In this document: piece after piece, positions 18,982-26,967 of the stretch
Layout: each line of letters begins with the position of its first letter
Numbering within the stretch: position 1 is the stretch's first letter
DNA from: Cytophagales bacterium
Lineage (GTDB): Bacteria > Bacteroidota > Bacteroidia > Cytophagales > UBA9547
DNA: 64,000 nucleotides
Reading direction: 5' to 3'
Assembly (NCBI GenBank): GCA_013297755.1
Contig: JAAFIH010000010.1
Coordinates: 55,242 to 119,241 of the forward strand
Program-made: the position numbers and the translations under genes
Notes under the pieces: generated by a model
The model's input: only the letters and a program-made list of their open reading frames with translations
Database searches by the model: none
What the model was told of the DNA's origin: nothing

Positions 18982-20259
18982 ATGAATGTACTCATACTTG
19001 GTTCTGGTGGCCGCGAAAGTAGTTTTGCTTGGAAAATAGCACAAAGCCCTTTGCTATCTCAATTATATATAGCACCTGGCAACCCTGGTACAATGGAATA
19101 TGGACAAAATATAAACATAGCAGTAGATAATTTTGAGGCCTTAGGGCAGCTTTGTATTTCCAAAAATATTACTTTAGTTTTGATTGGCCCAGAGCTACCT
19201 TTGGTAAAAGGAATCGTTGATTATTTTAGAAACACACCCACTTTGAGCCATATTTCTATGATTGGCCCCGACCAAAGTGGAGCAATTTTGGAAGGAAGTA
19301 AAGATTTTTCTAAGCAATTTATGCAAAAATATGGCATTCCAACGGCAGCTTACAAAACTTTTGATATAAATAGTTTAGAAACTGGTTTAAAATACTTAGA
19401 AAACGCAACCCCACCTTATGTACTCAAAGCCGATGGACTGGCCGCAGGCAAAGGTGTAATAATTACATCAGATTTAGCAGAAGCAAAATCTACTCTAAAA
19501 GAAATGATTTCGGAACTAAAATTTGGCGATGCAAGCCAAAAAGTAGTAATAGAGCAATTTTTGAGTGGCATAGAGCTTTCAGTATTTGTACTTAGCGATG
19601 GAAAAAACTACATTATCTTACCCGAAGCCAAAGATTATAAACGTATAGGCAATGGCGATACAGGTCCCAATACTGGAGGTATGGGTGCCATTTCGCCTGT
19701 CCCATTTGCAACAAAAGAATTTTTGAAAAAGGTAGAGCAAAAAATCATCGCTCCTACCATCAATGGTCTTAAAAAAGAGAAAATTGATTATCGTGGATTT
19801 ATATTTTTTGGCCTAATCAACGTGGAAAACGAACCTTGGGTAATAGAATATAATTGTCGTATGGGCGACCCAGAAACAGAGGCTGTGATTCCAAGAATAA
19901 AATCAGATTTTTTAGAAATATTAAACCAAATAAAAAATCAAAACCTACATCTTGTTAATATTGAATTTGAAGATTTTTGTGCCACTACACTCATGCTTGT
20001 AGCACAGGGCTACCCCAACGATTACCCTAAGGGCGATAAAATAGATAATTTAGATAAAATTACCGATGTTTTATGTTTCCAAGCTGGAACTACACTTGAT
20101 AAACAAGCAAACTTAGTTACCAATGGTGGGCGTGTAATTGCCATTACTGCTATGGATGTTTCTATAAAAAATGCTTTAATAAAAGCCAATAATGCCGCAA
20201 AATTGATAGAATGGAAAGGCAAAAATTATAGAACTGATATTGGGTATGAATTTATTTAA
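18982..20259 (+). CDS. purD: Phosphoribosylamine-glycine ligase (GAR synthetase)
   Basis: A 425-residue cytoplasmic ATP-grasp enzyme that joins phosphoribosylamine and glycine in purine synthesis. It opens with the family N-terminus VLILGSGGRESSFAWKIAQS and continues with APGNPGT. The ATP-grasp core is visible (PYVLKADGLAAGKGVI near 145-160), as are IEQFLSGIELSVFVLSDG, GPNTGGMGAISPVP and the metal-site region EYNCRMGDPETEAV (~293-306). The length is typical. The gene is monocistronic here, with guaB, another purine gene, about 2.4 kb away on the other strand. Confidence 0.97.
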   Translation: MNVLILGSGGRESSFAWKIAQSPLLSQLYIAPGNPGTMEYGQNINIAVDNFEALGQLCISKNITLVLIGPELPLVKGIVDYFRNTPTLSHISMIGPDQSGAILEGSKDFSKQFMQKYGIPTAAYKTFDINSLETGLKYLENATPPYVLKADGLAAGKGVIITSDLAEAKSTLKEMISELKFGDASQKVVIEQFLSGIELSVFVLSDGKNYIILPEAKDYKRIGNGDTGPNTGGMGAISPVPFATKEFLKKVEQKIIAPTINGLKKEKIDYRGFIFFGLINVENEPWVIEYNCRMGDPETEAVIPRIKSDFLEILNQIKNQNLHLVNIEFEDFCATTLMLVAQGYPNDYPKGDKIDNLDKITDVLCFQAGTTLDKQANLVTNGGRVIAITAMDVSIKNALIKANNAAKLIEWKGKNYRTDIGYEFI

Positions 20260-20793
20260 TCGTAAAGCCTTGATAACTACTATACCTTTTAAAAAAGCCC
20301 CTCAACTTTTGGAGTTTTACAAAAAAGTACAATTTGTTGGGGTAAGACCAAAACAAGCTAAATGATAGTTTTCTGGGCTTTACTATTACTTAATTTTATT
20401 TATTTTTACTTTTTTTTGAATTAAATTAAAAATTATTACACAAAAATATATTTCTGTTTTTTTTAATTTTTTTCGGTTTACTGAATGAGGTTTTTACTCA
20501 AAATATTATTATATCTTTTTACATCTTATTTTTTTTAACCTTAAATATGGAACGTAAACTATAATAAATAATTTTTATGATACTTTTAAAGTTTAAATAT
20601 ATTAATTCTTAAATTTAATTTTTACTTATTTTCTATGCCAAGTAGTAAAATATTTTTTAAATTTTTAATTTTAAAATACTTATAAGTTTCATTTTTTATT
20701 AACATTTTTTAAAAATTCATTCTATATTTTGTTTTTTACAAAGAACTTTTTTTCAATTTAAGCGTACATTTGTAATAACCATTGGTTTAACTA
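20260..20793. other. 534-bp AT-rich intergenic region with a -7 box
   Basis: No gene was found. A weak 7-bp inverted pair, AAAGCCC/GGGCTTT, lies at 20294-20300 and 20375-20381. TACATTTG at 20765-20772 fits the Bacteroidota -7 box, 22 bp before the TPR gene, but no TTG sits at the right distance upstream. The rest is poly-A/T with nothing recognisable. Confidence 0.5.
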
Positions 20794-21642
20794 ATGAACA
20801 TTTTGTTAAAGATTTTATATATTTTTTTTATTTGTTTCATAAGCATGAGTATTTCAAGTGCTCAATCTGCCTCTGAAGCATTTGAGGCTGGGTTGATTGA
20901 ATTTGAAAAGGAAAAATTTGAAAAAGCCTGGGATCATTTCGATAAAGCTATTTCTTTGCGTCCTAAGTTTGAAAAAGCCCATTATTTCAGAGGGCGATGC
21001 GCATTAGAGATGGAAAGCTACAATGCTGCTTTAGACGATTTTCATATTGCCACCAATATCAACGAATACGATGCCGAAAATCATTATTACAAAGGTCGTT
21101 GCGAGTGGCATTTGGAGCGATACACCAACGCTATTAAAGATTTAGAACAGGCTCTTGTTTATAATCCAAACCATTTTGAAGCCTATCAAACGATGGGAAT
21201 CATTTATCAAAAACTCAAAATGTTTGAAAAAGCTAAAGAGTACTACGACAAAGCCATTGCATCTCATCCTAATTTTCATGCTACTGCTTTCAACAAATCT
21301 AAAGTTAAAGAATACACAGGCGATTACACATCGGCTTTGCACGAATACAATCACTCTATTTCTCATGATCCTACAGACCCAGTTTTATTTATGAATCGTG
21401 GTATTCTCAAAGAAATTGGTGGCGATATGGTGGGGGCTTTGGATGATTTTGGAACTAGTATAAAACTAGATCCAAATCTCAAAATATGCTATTATTATCG
21501 TGGACAGATTCTTTTTCATCGAAAACAATACAAAGAGGCACTTTCAGATTTGCAAATATATCTCAAAAGTTTTCCATCTGATTATGAAATCAAAACTGAG
21601 ATTCAGATGCTTCGCAAAATGGTAAATACCAATTCTTTTTAA
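20794..21642 (+). CDS. Exported tetratricopeptide repeat protein
   Basis: A 282-residue protein with a signal peptide (LYIFFICFISMSISSAQ) and seven consecutive 34-residue TPRs covering ~26-263, for example AHYFRGRCALEMESYNAALDDF and AYQTMGIIYQKLKMFEKAKEYY. Such arrays form a superhelical scaffold for protein binding. No enzymatic domain is present. It is probably periplasmic; the partner is unknown. It converges on the alpha/beta-hydrolase gene, and the two stop codons share the sequence TTAA at 21639-21642. Confidence 0.88.
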   Translation: MNILLKILYIFFICFISMSISSAQSASEAFEAGLIEFEKEKFEKAWDHFDKAISLRPKFEKAHYFRGRCALEMESYNAALDDFHIATNINEYDAENHYYKGRCEWHLERYTNAIKDLEQALVYNPNHFEAYQTMGIIYQKLKMFEKAKEYYDKAIASHPNFHATAFNKSKVKEYTGDYTSALHEYNHSISHDPTDPVLFMNRGILKEIGGDMVGALDDFGTSIKLDPNLKICYYYRGQILFHRKQYKEALSDLQIYLKSFPSDYEIKTEIQMLRKMVNTNSF

Positions 21643-22400
21643 GAATTTAAAAATTCATTTACAGCCTCTACGAACAATACTGGTTGCTCGGCCTGCACCC
21701 AATGGCCTGCATTTTGGATAGTTTTAATTTTAAATTTGGGAAATATACGAGATATAATTTCTGTGTCCTCGTCCAAAATATAGTCTGATTTTTGTCCTTT
21801 GATAAACAAGGTTTCTACATCAGATACAAATTTGTCAGCAGAGGCCATGATATTTTCCAAACTTTTTACCAGTACAGGCAAATTCATTCTCCACTGAAAA
21901 ATCCCCTCAGTGGTTCTATACAAGTTTTTTAACAAAAATTGTCGCACTCCTATATCATTTATGTATTGTAACATCAAATCATCGGCTTGTTGTCTACTTT
22001 TCAATTCACTCAAGTTTATGCTTTCTAGTGCAGTTATTTCTTTGTTATGATGTGGAACATAGTATTTTGGAGAAATATCTACTATAATCAACTTGTGGAT
22101 ATTATGGCCAAATAGCTGGGCAAATTTCATGGCGGTTTTGCCACCCATAGAATGGCCAACAATGATCGGATTTTCGATATTATTGCTTTCAATAAACTTT
22201 TTTAAATCCAAGGCCATAGCTTCGTAAGTATGAACTGCATCATGTGGCGAATGTCCATGATTGCGTTGATCGACCAAAAAAACCTCATATTTGGTGGCAA
22301 ATTCTTTGCTAATAGTAAGCCAGTTATCCGAAGAGCCAAATAAACCATGTAAAATGATCATCGGCTGCCCAGCACCTAATTTTCTAAAATGTAAATCCAT
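21639..22400 (-). CDS. Alpha/beta-fold hydrolase, YbfF-like esterase
   Basis: A 253-residue soluble alpha/beta hydrolase. The oxyanion-hole region is LHGLFGSSDNW. VDQRNHGHSPH follows, then the nucleophile elbow GHSMGGKTAM (Ser near 97) and a C-terminal catalytic His in NAGHWVQAEQP. The arrangement and length match the YbfF/acyl-CoA esterase group. No signal peptide is seen, so it is cytoplasmic; the natural substrate is unknown. It lies downstream of guaB in the same direction, separated by ~240 bp that includes the heptamer repeat. Confidence 0.87.
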   Translation of the reverse strand: MDLHFRKLGAGQPMIILHGLFGSSDNWLTISKEFATKYEVFLVDQRNHGHSPHDAVHTYEAMALDLKKFIESNNIENPIIVGHSMGGKTAMKFAQLFGHNIHKLIIVDISPKYYVPHHNKEITALESINLSELKSRQQADDLMLQYINDIGVRQFLLKNLYRTTEGIFQWRMNLPVLVKSLENIMASADKFVSDVETLFIKGQKSDYILDEDTEIISRIFPKFKIKTIQNAGHWVQAEQPVLFVEAVNEFLNS

Positions 22401-22569
22401 TGTATTATTTAATTCTTAAAATCATTTTTTAGAAAGAGCACAAACATTAAAAGATGGTGTACCAATCTCATCTATGGCTTAATGCCCCCATACCTCTAAA
22501 AAGAAATAACACCCCTCAACTCTATATTTGTAAGTTTCTTACGTATTTTAAGTTTTTTTTATATTTTTT

Positions 22570-22639
22570 AACTTATAACTTATAACTTATAACTTATAAC
22601 TTATAACTTATAACTTATAACTTATAACTTATAACTTAT
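22570..22639. repeat. Ten-copy heptanucleotide tandem repeat (AACTTAT)n
   Basis: Ten perfect copies of AACTTAT occupy 22570-22639, ending three bases before the guaB stop codon (22643-22645) and ~170 bp upstream of the hydrolase start. The copies are identical, suggesting recent expansion or ongoing slippage. Confidence 0.97.
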
Positions 22640-22642
22640 AAA

Positions 22643-24109
22643 CTACCTACTATAATTAGGAGCTTCTCTGGTTATTTGTACATCGTGTGGATGGCTTTCT
22701 TTGGCACCAGCAGAGGTTATTTTCACAAATTGAGCTTTTTGCAAAGCGTCTATATCTTTGGCACCACAATAGCCCATACCTGCTTTGAGACCGCCAATCA
22801 TTTGATAAATAATTTCAAAAGCATTGCCTTTGTATGGCACTCTGCCCACAATCCCTTCGGGAACTAATTTTTTAATATCATCTTCAGCATCTTGAAAATA
22901 CCTGTCTTTGGAGCCTACCTCCATAGCTTCGAGCGAACCCATGCCTCTGTAGGACTTAAATTTGCGTCCTTCAAAAATAGTAACCTCGCCTGGAGCTTCT
23001 TCTGTACCTGCCAAAATAGAGCCTATCATAATCGTGTTGGCACCTCCAGCAATAGCTTTTACTATGTCGCCCGAATACCTGATGCCACCATCAGCTATGA
23101 TAGGAACGCCAATATCTTTTAGGGCCTCTGCGGCCTCCATGACAGCACTTAGTTGTGGCACACCCACGCCAGCAATAATACGTGTAGTGCATATACTACC
23201 AGGGCCAACACCAACTTTTACGGCATCGGCACCTGCTTTGGCCAGTGCCACTGCCCCCTCGCCAGTGGCTACATTGCCTACTATCATATCTAAATTTGGA
23301 AATGCTTTTTTGGCCTCCTTCAGTGCTTCTATCACGCCTTTGGAGTGGCCATGTGCAGTATCTATGCTAATCACATCAACCCCAGCTTTGGATAAAGCGG
23401 CTATGCGTTCCATCATATCTTTGGTTACTCCCACAGCTGCTCCCACACGCAATCGTCCAAATTGGTCTTTGCTAGAGTAGGGGCGATCTTTTCGTTTAGA
23501 AATATCTCTATACGTAATCAAGCCAGTTAGAACTCCATTTTTATCAACTACAGGCAGCTTTTCGATTTTATTTTGTTGCAATATCTCTTCTGCATCGGCC
23601 ATATTTACACCTTGAGGTGCAGTTATGAGATTGGTTTTGGTCATTACCTCAGTTACACTACGATAAAGATTTTTTTCAAATCTCAAATCTCTATTAGTAA
23701 TAATACCAATAAGTTTTTTAGCATCATCTACCACAGGTATACCACCAATTCTGTACTCTTTCATCAATGCAAGAGCATCTTTGAGGGTAGCCTCGGCCAG
23801 CAAAGTGATAGGTTCCAGAATCATACCACTTTCGGCACGTTTTACTCTGCGTACTTGCAGGGCTTGCTCGTCTATGGTCATGTTTTTGTGGATAATGCCA
23901 ATGCCACCCTCGTGTGCTAGGGCTATGGCCATCTCAGATTCTGTAACTGTATCCATGGCTGCCGATATGACAGGAATATGTAATTTGATGTTTTTGGTAA
24001 GAAATGTTTGCGTTGAGGTTTCTTTTGGCAAAATTTCAGAGTAAGCTGGTCTTAGCAATACATCATCGTAGGTAAGGGCTTCGTAAGCTATTTTATGTGT
24101 TTGAGGCAT
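22643..24109 (-). CDS. guaB: Inosine-5'-monophosphate dehydrogenase
   Basis: A 488-residue enzyme that oxidises IMP to XMP with NAD+, the committed step of guanine nucleotide synthesis. It shows the YDDVLLRPAYSEILP start, two CBS domains (~100-205) inserted in the TIM barrel, and the catalytic loop GPGSICTTRIIAGVGVPQ (Cys307). The flap region EGIVGRVPYKG and the phosphate-binding IADGGIRYSGDIVKAIAGGA are also present. The length is standard. The heptamer repeat starts immediately after its stop. Confidence 0.97.
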   Translation of the reverse strand: MPQTHKIAYEALTYDDVLLRPAYSEILPKETSTQTFLTKNIKLHIPVISAAMDTVTESEMAIALAHEGGIGIIHKNMTIDEQALQVRRVKRAESGMILEPITLLAEATLKDALALMKEYRIGGIPVVDDAKKLIGIITNRDLRFEKNLYRSVTEVMTKTNLITAPQGVNMADAEEILQQNKIEKLPVVDKNGVLTGLITYRDISKRKDRPYSSKDQFGRLRVGAAVGVTKDMMERIAALSKAGVDVISIDTAHGHSKGVIEALKEAKKAFPNLDMIVGNVATGEGAVALAKAGADAVKVGVGPGSICTTRIIAGVGVPQLSAVMEAAEALKDIGVPIIADGGIRYSGDIVKAIAGGANTIMIGSILAGTEEAPGEVTIFEGRKFKSYRGMGSLEAMEVGSKDRYFQDAEDDIKKLVPEGIVGRVPYKGNAFEIIYQMIGGLKAGMGYCGAKDIDALQKAQFVKITSAGAKESHPHDVQITREAPNYSR

Positions 24110-24615
24110 GGTAAATAGAGTTTTTACTATTTACGATACAAATTTAGACTGAATTTTTGAATCTACAAAAAAAATGCAAAAATTAACTCAAAATAGTACA
24201 CATCAAATTTGATTTCAACATATATATATGGTCGATATTTTTTTATTTTTTTAAAAAATCATTTTTTTAAGTTATGTCGATTCAAAATTGAGTTTCAGCT
24301 TTGAAATCTAGTATTTCAAAGATTATATTACATCCAAAAAATATTTATACTAACTTTGTAATTCTAAATCCAAAATTGTTATGTTAATAATTTTAAGTTT
24401 ATTTTAATATTTGAATCTGAAATATGATATTTTTGATTGGCTTTCTAAATCTCTAATTAAAATAACATTTCAATATTTACTGATATAAAAATAAAAAAAC
24501 TATTGAGTAATTTTGTAAATTTACTGATAGAATTATTAATTTAACTACGAAAAACTTACGCATTATACTAAATTAATTTTAAATATTTTAAAACATAATT
24601 TTAAATACGAAAAAA
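24110..24615. other. 506-bp AT-rich intergenic region
   Basis: This is the divergent intergenic region between guaB (minus) and the receiver gene (plus). It contains only AT-rich sequence, including a short TATATATA run near 24220. I see no gene, RNA or convincing hairpin. Promoters of both genes are presumably here. Confidence 0.5.
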
Positions 24616-25047
24616 ATGCTAAAAAACATCATTAATAAAATATTCAACATTGAAACAAACAAATCTGAGTTAAAAAAAATAATGATTATAGACGACCACG
24701 ACCTGAGCGTGATTGCAAGCGAAAGTGCCATAAAAAACTCTGGTATGGCTCAGCTCTTACAATCATATTCGTCTGTGTACGATGCTTTAACATACCTGCA
24801 CGATAATTTTGATAATAAAAAAAACCTTCCTGACTATATTTTCCTAGATTTTGATATGCCTGTATGGAACGGAAACGAATTTATTGAAAAATACCAATCT
24901 TTGAGGGCCTTGTTGGTCAAAAAAATAAAAATAATTATACTCTCGGCAGACGACCGCAAAGACGACACCGCCAAGTGGCCTACGGGCATCATAGATGGTT
25001 ATTTGATGAAACCTCTAACCAAAAGTTCGCTCCAATCTATTCTTTAA
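24616..25047 (+). CDS. Stand-alone response-regulator receiver protein
   Basis: A 143-residue protein with one REC domain and no output domain. The acidic pocket (Asp26-Asp27 in IMIIDDHD), phospho-acceptor Asp78 (FLDFDMPVWNG), conserved Ser110 (ILSADD) and Lys132 (LMKPL) are all present, so phosphorylation should be possible. No kinase gene is adjacent, which makes it an orphan, CheY-like phospho-relay or protein-interaction element. A ~20-residue basic N-terminal extension precedes the domain. Confidence 0.9.
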   Translation: MLKNIINKIFNIETNKSELKKIMIIDDHDLSVIASESAIKNSGMAQLLQSYSSVYDALTYLHDNFDNKKNLPDYIFLDFDMPVWNGNEFIEKYQSLRALLVKKIKIIILSADDRKDDTAKWPTGIIDGYLMKPLTKSSLQSIL

Positions 25048-25055
25048 TGTCTCAT

Positions 25056-25277
25056 CTATTTTAATTGCTTAATCAACGAAAAAATTGAACCCATAGTGCC
25101 AATAAGTAAGAATAGTAATGTATAATAAGGTTTTGGGTTTTCTACATACCTATCTATTGTATGGCCTATCCAAGCCATTAGGGCTATTGTAGCTGCCATT
25201 TGCAAAGCAATACCACTATATTTTAAAAATGAACTAGATTTTGATGTTTTTTTTTGTCCTTCCATAGATGATTTCAT
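25056..25277 (-). CDS. AtpZ/AtpI-like small membrane protein
   Basis: A 73-residue protein with two membrane segments (YSGIALQMAATIALMAWIGHTID and YTLLFLLIGTMGSIFSLI). The G..LQ...T......G..ID pattern is that of the AtpZ/putative F0F1-ATPase subunit family, thought to act in ATP-synthase assembly or Mg2+ supply. In Bacteroidota it often precedes the ATP synthase operon, but no atp genes lie downstream here. It is convergent with the receiver gene, with an 8-bp gap. Confidence 0.8.
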   Translation of the reverse strand: MKSSMEGQKKTSKSSSFLKYSGIALQMAATIALMAWIGHTIDRYVENPKPYYTLLFLLIGTMGSIFSLIKQLK

Positions 25278-25335
25278 ACAAATATACAGATGTAGAAAAC
25301 AAAATCTCTATTATTTTTTAATTCCTTTGCCAAGG

Positions 25336-25353
25336 CAGGGCATACGCATTTAA
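25336..25353. repeat. Solo copy of the MITE terminal repeat
   Basis: CAGGGCATACGCATTTAA differs at one position from the 18-bp terminal repeat of the MITE at 52838-53068. No second end in opposite orientation was found nearby, so it looks like a remnant or a truncated copy at the edge of the repeat-rich island. Confidence 0.7.
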
Positions 25354-25407
25354 AAAGATAGTAGTTATTTTACAATACTTTTTGCTTAAAATTGCAAAAT
25401 AACAAAG

Positions 25408-25431
25408 CCCTTTCCCCCTTTGGGGAAAGGG
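25408..25431. repeat. GC-rich extragenic palindrome
   Basis: A perfect 10-bp stem CCCTTTCCCC/GGGGAAAGGG (25408-25417 and 25422-25431) has a 4-nt loop, unusually GC-rich for this DNA. It lies between the solo terminal repeat and direct repeat A, upstream of the AtpZ-like gene, and resembles REP-type extragenic palindromes. Confidence 0.75.
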
Positions 25432-25460
25432 TTGGGATTGGGGTTTTTGAAAGAAAACCA

Positions 25461-25597
25461 ATCGCCCTTGTTTGTAACGGGGGCGGTTGAGTAAATCGTT
25501 TGTAACGATTATAAATAAACTAAATAAGTCTTTATATTTTAAATTTGGTCTTTAAAGGCACATTAAACACTCCAATGATGTATTTTCTGTGTTCTAC
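25461..25597. repeat. Direct repeat A flanking the toxin-like module
   Basis: About 137 bp, matched in the same orientation by 26628-26760. The first 54 bases differ at only two positions; the rest diverges with small gaps. It contains an internal palindrome ATCGTT-TGT-AACGAT and the GC-rich CGCCC/GGGCG pair. Confidence 0.9.
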
Positions 25598-25628
25598 TGA
25601 ACATGTTACAAACAAAAAAATCAGAGAT

Positions 25629-26261
25629 TTAAAATATTTTTTTGGATTGAATCACTGCATCAATAATTCTTTTTTTGATTTTTGTAATAGGTAATTTTTT
25701 GATCAATTTGGGTGGATCTATGTTTGGGTCTATATCATCAAAATAAACGACAGCTTTGAGCGGAATAAGCGGGTTAGTGTTTGGGTATTTTTTAATAAAA
25801 AAATCAATCATCTCTGCCATAGAGTAATATTCGAGCAAAAATTAAATATCAATAAAATCTTTGAGGCGCTTGCCCGAACGGTTGATGGCATTGAGTTTCA
25901 TAGCCGCAATGTCTTGTTTCGATAAATAGGTAATACCTTCTTCGGTTATTGGCGGCAACACATAAGGATAATCATGGCATATAAAATCTACTTTGATGTT
26001 GTTGATAGTACATAAAACCGTATTTTTGCGTTCTAAAGTAGGTAAAATATCAAATCTTGAGCGTAATTGATCTACCAAGACATTTCCATCAAAACTTTTT
26101 TAGCAAAACAAGTCAATGTCAATAGAGTTTCTATGCCCTAATTGCAACGCCAAAGAGGTGCCACCTACAAGCACAAAATCTTTGAGTTCGGGCAAACTTT
26201 GCAACTTTTGGGTAAGTTTGAAAGTTTCGGGGGCAATGATAAAAGGGTCTTTATGGAGCAT
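25629..26261 (-). pseudogene. AbiEii/AbiGii-type nucleotidyltransferase, broken by two in-frame TAA codons
   Basis: One minus-strand frame from ATG 26261-26259 to the stop at 25629 encodes a recognisable nucleotidyltransferase: LVGGTSLALQLGHR near residues 31-44, with the catalytic-type IDIDLF at 47-52. It continues through NNIKVDFICHDYPYV, LSKQDIAAMKLNAI and SGKRLKDFIDI. TAA codons interrupt it at codon 54 (26102-26100) and codon 140 (25844-25842). The sequence resumes in the same frame after each; the second TAA sits where FIDI-Y-FLL would be expected. There are no frameshifts. The family acts as the toxin of AbiE-like systems, transferring nucleotides to tRNA or protein. The ATG overlaps the DUF6922 gene by 11 bp. 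Confidence 0.85.
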
Positions 26262-26517
26262 GTATAAAATCTGATTTTATAAAAAGGTAACAAAAATCTT
26301 TGTCACGCTGATCCATTTGGGCACTCCAATTGATGGCATCAATGATTTGCTCAGAAGTGTAGCAACGTGCTATCTCTTGCCATTGATAAACATTGCCACG
26401 TTCAAACACACGCTCGCATACGATGCGATATGATTTTTGAAAATTAAAAGTTTCTAAATCATACTCCCAAAGCAAACATTGAGGTATATCAGGTTTTTTG
26501 AATTTCGACTTTTTCAT
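26251..26517 (-). CDS. DUF6922-like protein, probable partner of the nucleotidyltransferase
   Basis: An 88-residue soluble protein. IPQCLLWEYDLETFNFQKSYRIVCERVFERGNVYQW (quoted in pieces: LLWEYD, VCERVFERG) followed by a helical AINWSAQM segment matches the small DUF6922-type proteins. These are typically encoded immediately before AbiEii-like nucleotidyltransferases, where they may act as the antitoxin or as a regulator. It ends inside the start of the broken nucleotidyltransferase gene. The gene itself appears intact. The antitoxin role is inference from gene order. Confidence 0.7.
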   Translation of the reverse strand: MKKSKFKKPDIPQCLLWEYDLETFNFQKSYRIVCERVFERGNVYQWQEIARCYTSEQIIDAINWSAQMDQRDKDFCYLFIKSDFIHAP

Positions 26518-26627
26518 GTTTAGTCATTTGTCAAACAAAAATAAAAATTGTTTTGTAATAATCTAAAATAATCTTTAATAAACTCATCAAAAACTACTAT
26601 TATACATCTGGAAACAGCAGCACGCCT

Positions 26628-26760
26628 ATCGCCCTTATTTGTAACGGGGGCGGTCGAGTAAATCGTTTGTAACGATTATAATAAAAAAAAGTCTTTATAT
26701 ATTAAATTTGAGCTTTAAAGGCACACAAAACACTCCAATTATTTGTTTTATGTGTTCCAC
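26628..26760. repeat. Direct repeat B flanking the toxin-like module
   Basis: The second copy of repeat A in the same orientation, about 133 bp, lying just upstream of the DUF6922 gene. The two copies enclose ~1.03 kb that contains exactly the DUF6922/nucleotidyltransferase pair. The remaining bases up to 26967 are AT-rich leader of the next gene. Confidence 0.9.
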
Positions 26761-26967
26761 AATTTTACCAAAGTACAATTTTTTGCCTCAAAATATGCCT
26801 GGTTTAACTGTATTTTTAATTGAAAATCAGTAGTTTACAACATTTATTTTATCATTTATAAAATTAAACGACCTTTATTTTTGAATTTTTTTGTAATATT
26901 TTTTTGTAATCTTAATTTATTTGTATTTGCTTTGCATCATTATTTTAAATAAACATAAAAAATTAAA

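Noticed and set aside
22570..22639. CRISPR-like array
   Set aside because: Units of 7 bp are contiguous with no spacers, so it is a simple tandem repeat.
22961..23480. Long plus-strand frame opposite guaB
   Set aside because: It is antisense to a complete IMP dehydrogenase, low-complexity (Pro/Ala/Ser-rich), and follows the codon pattern of the guaB strand.
25461..26760. Composite transposon
   Set aside because: The flanking direct repeats contain no transposase frame, terminal inverted repeats or target duplication, so a transposon cannot be claimed.
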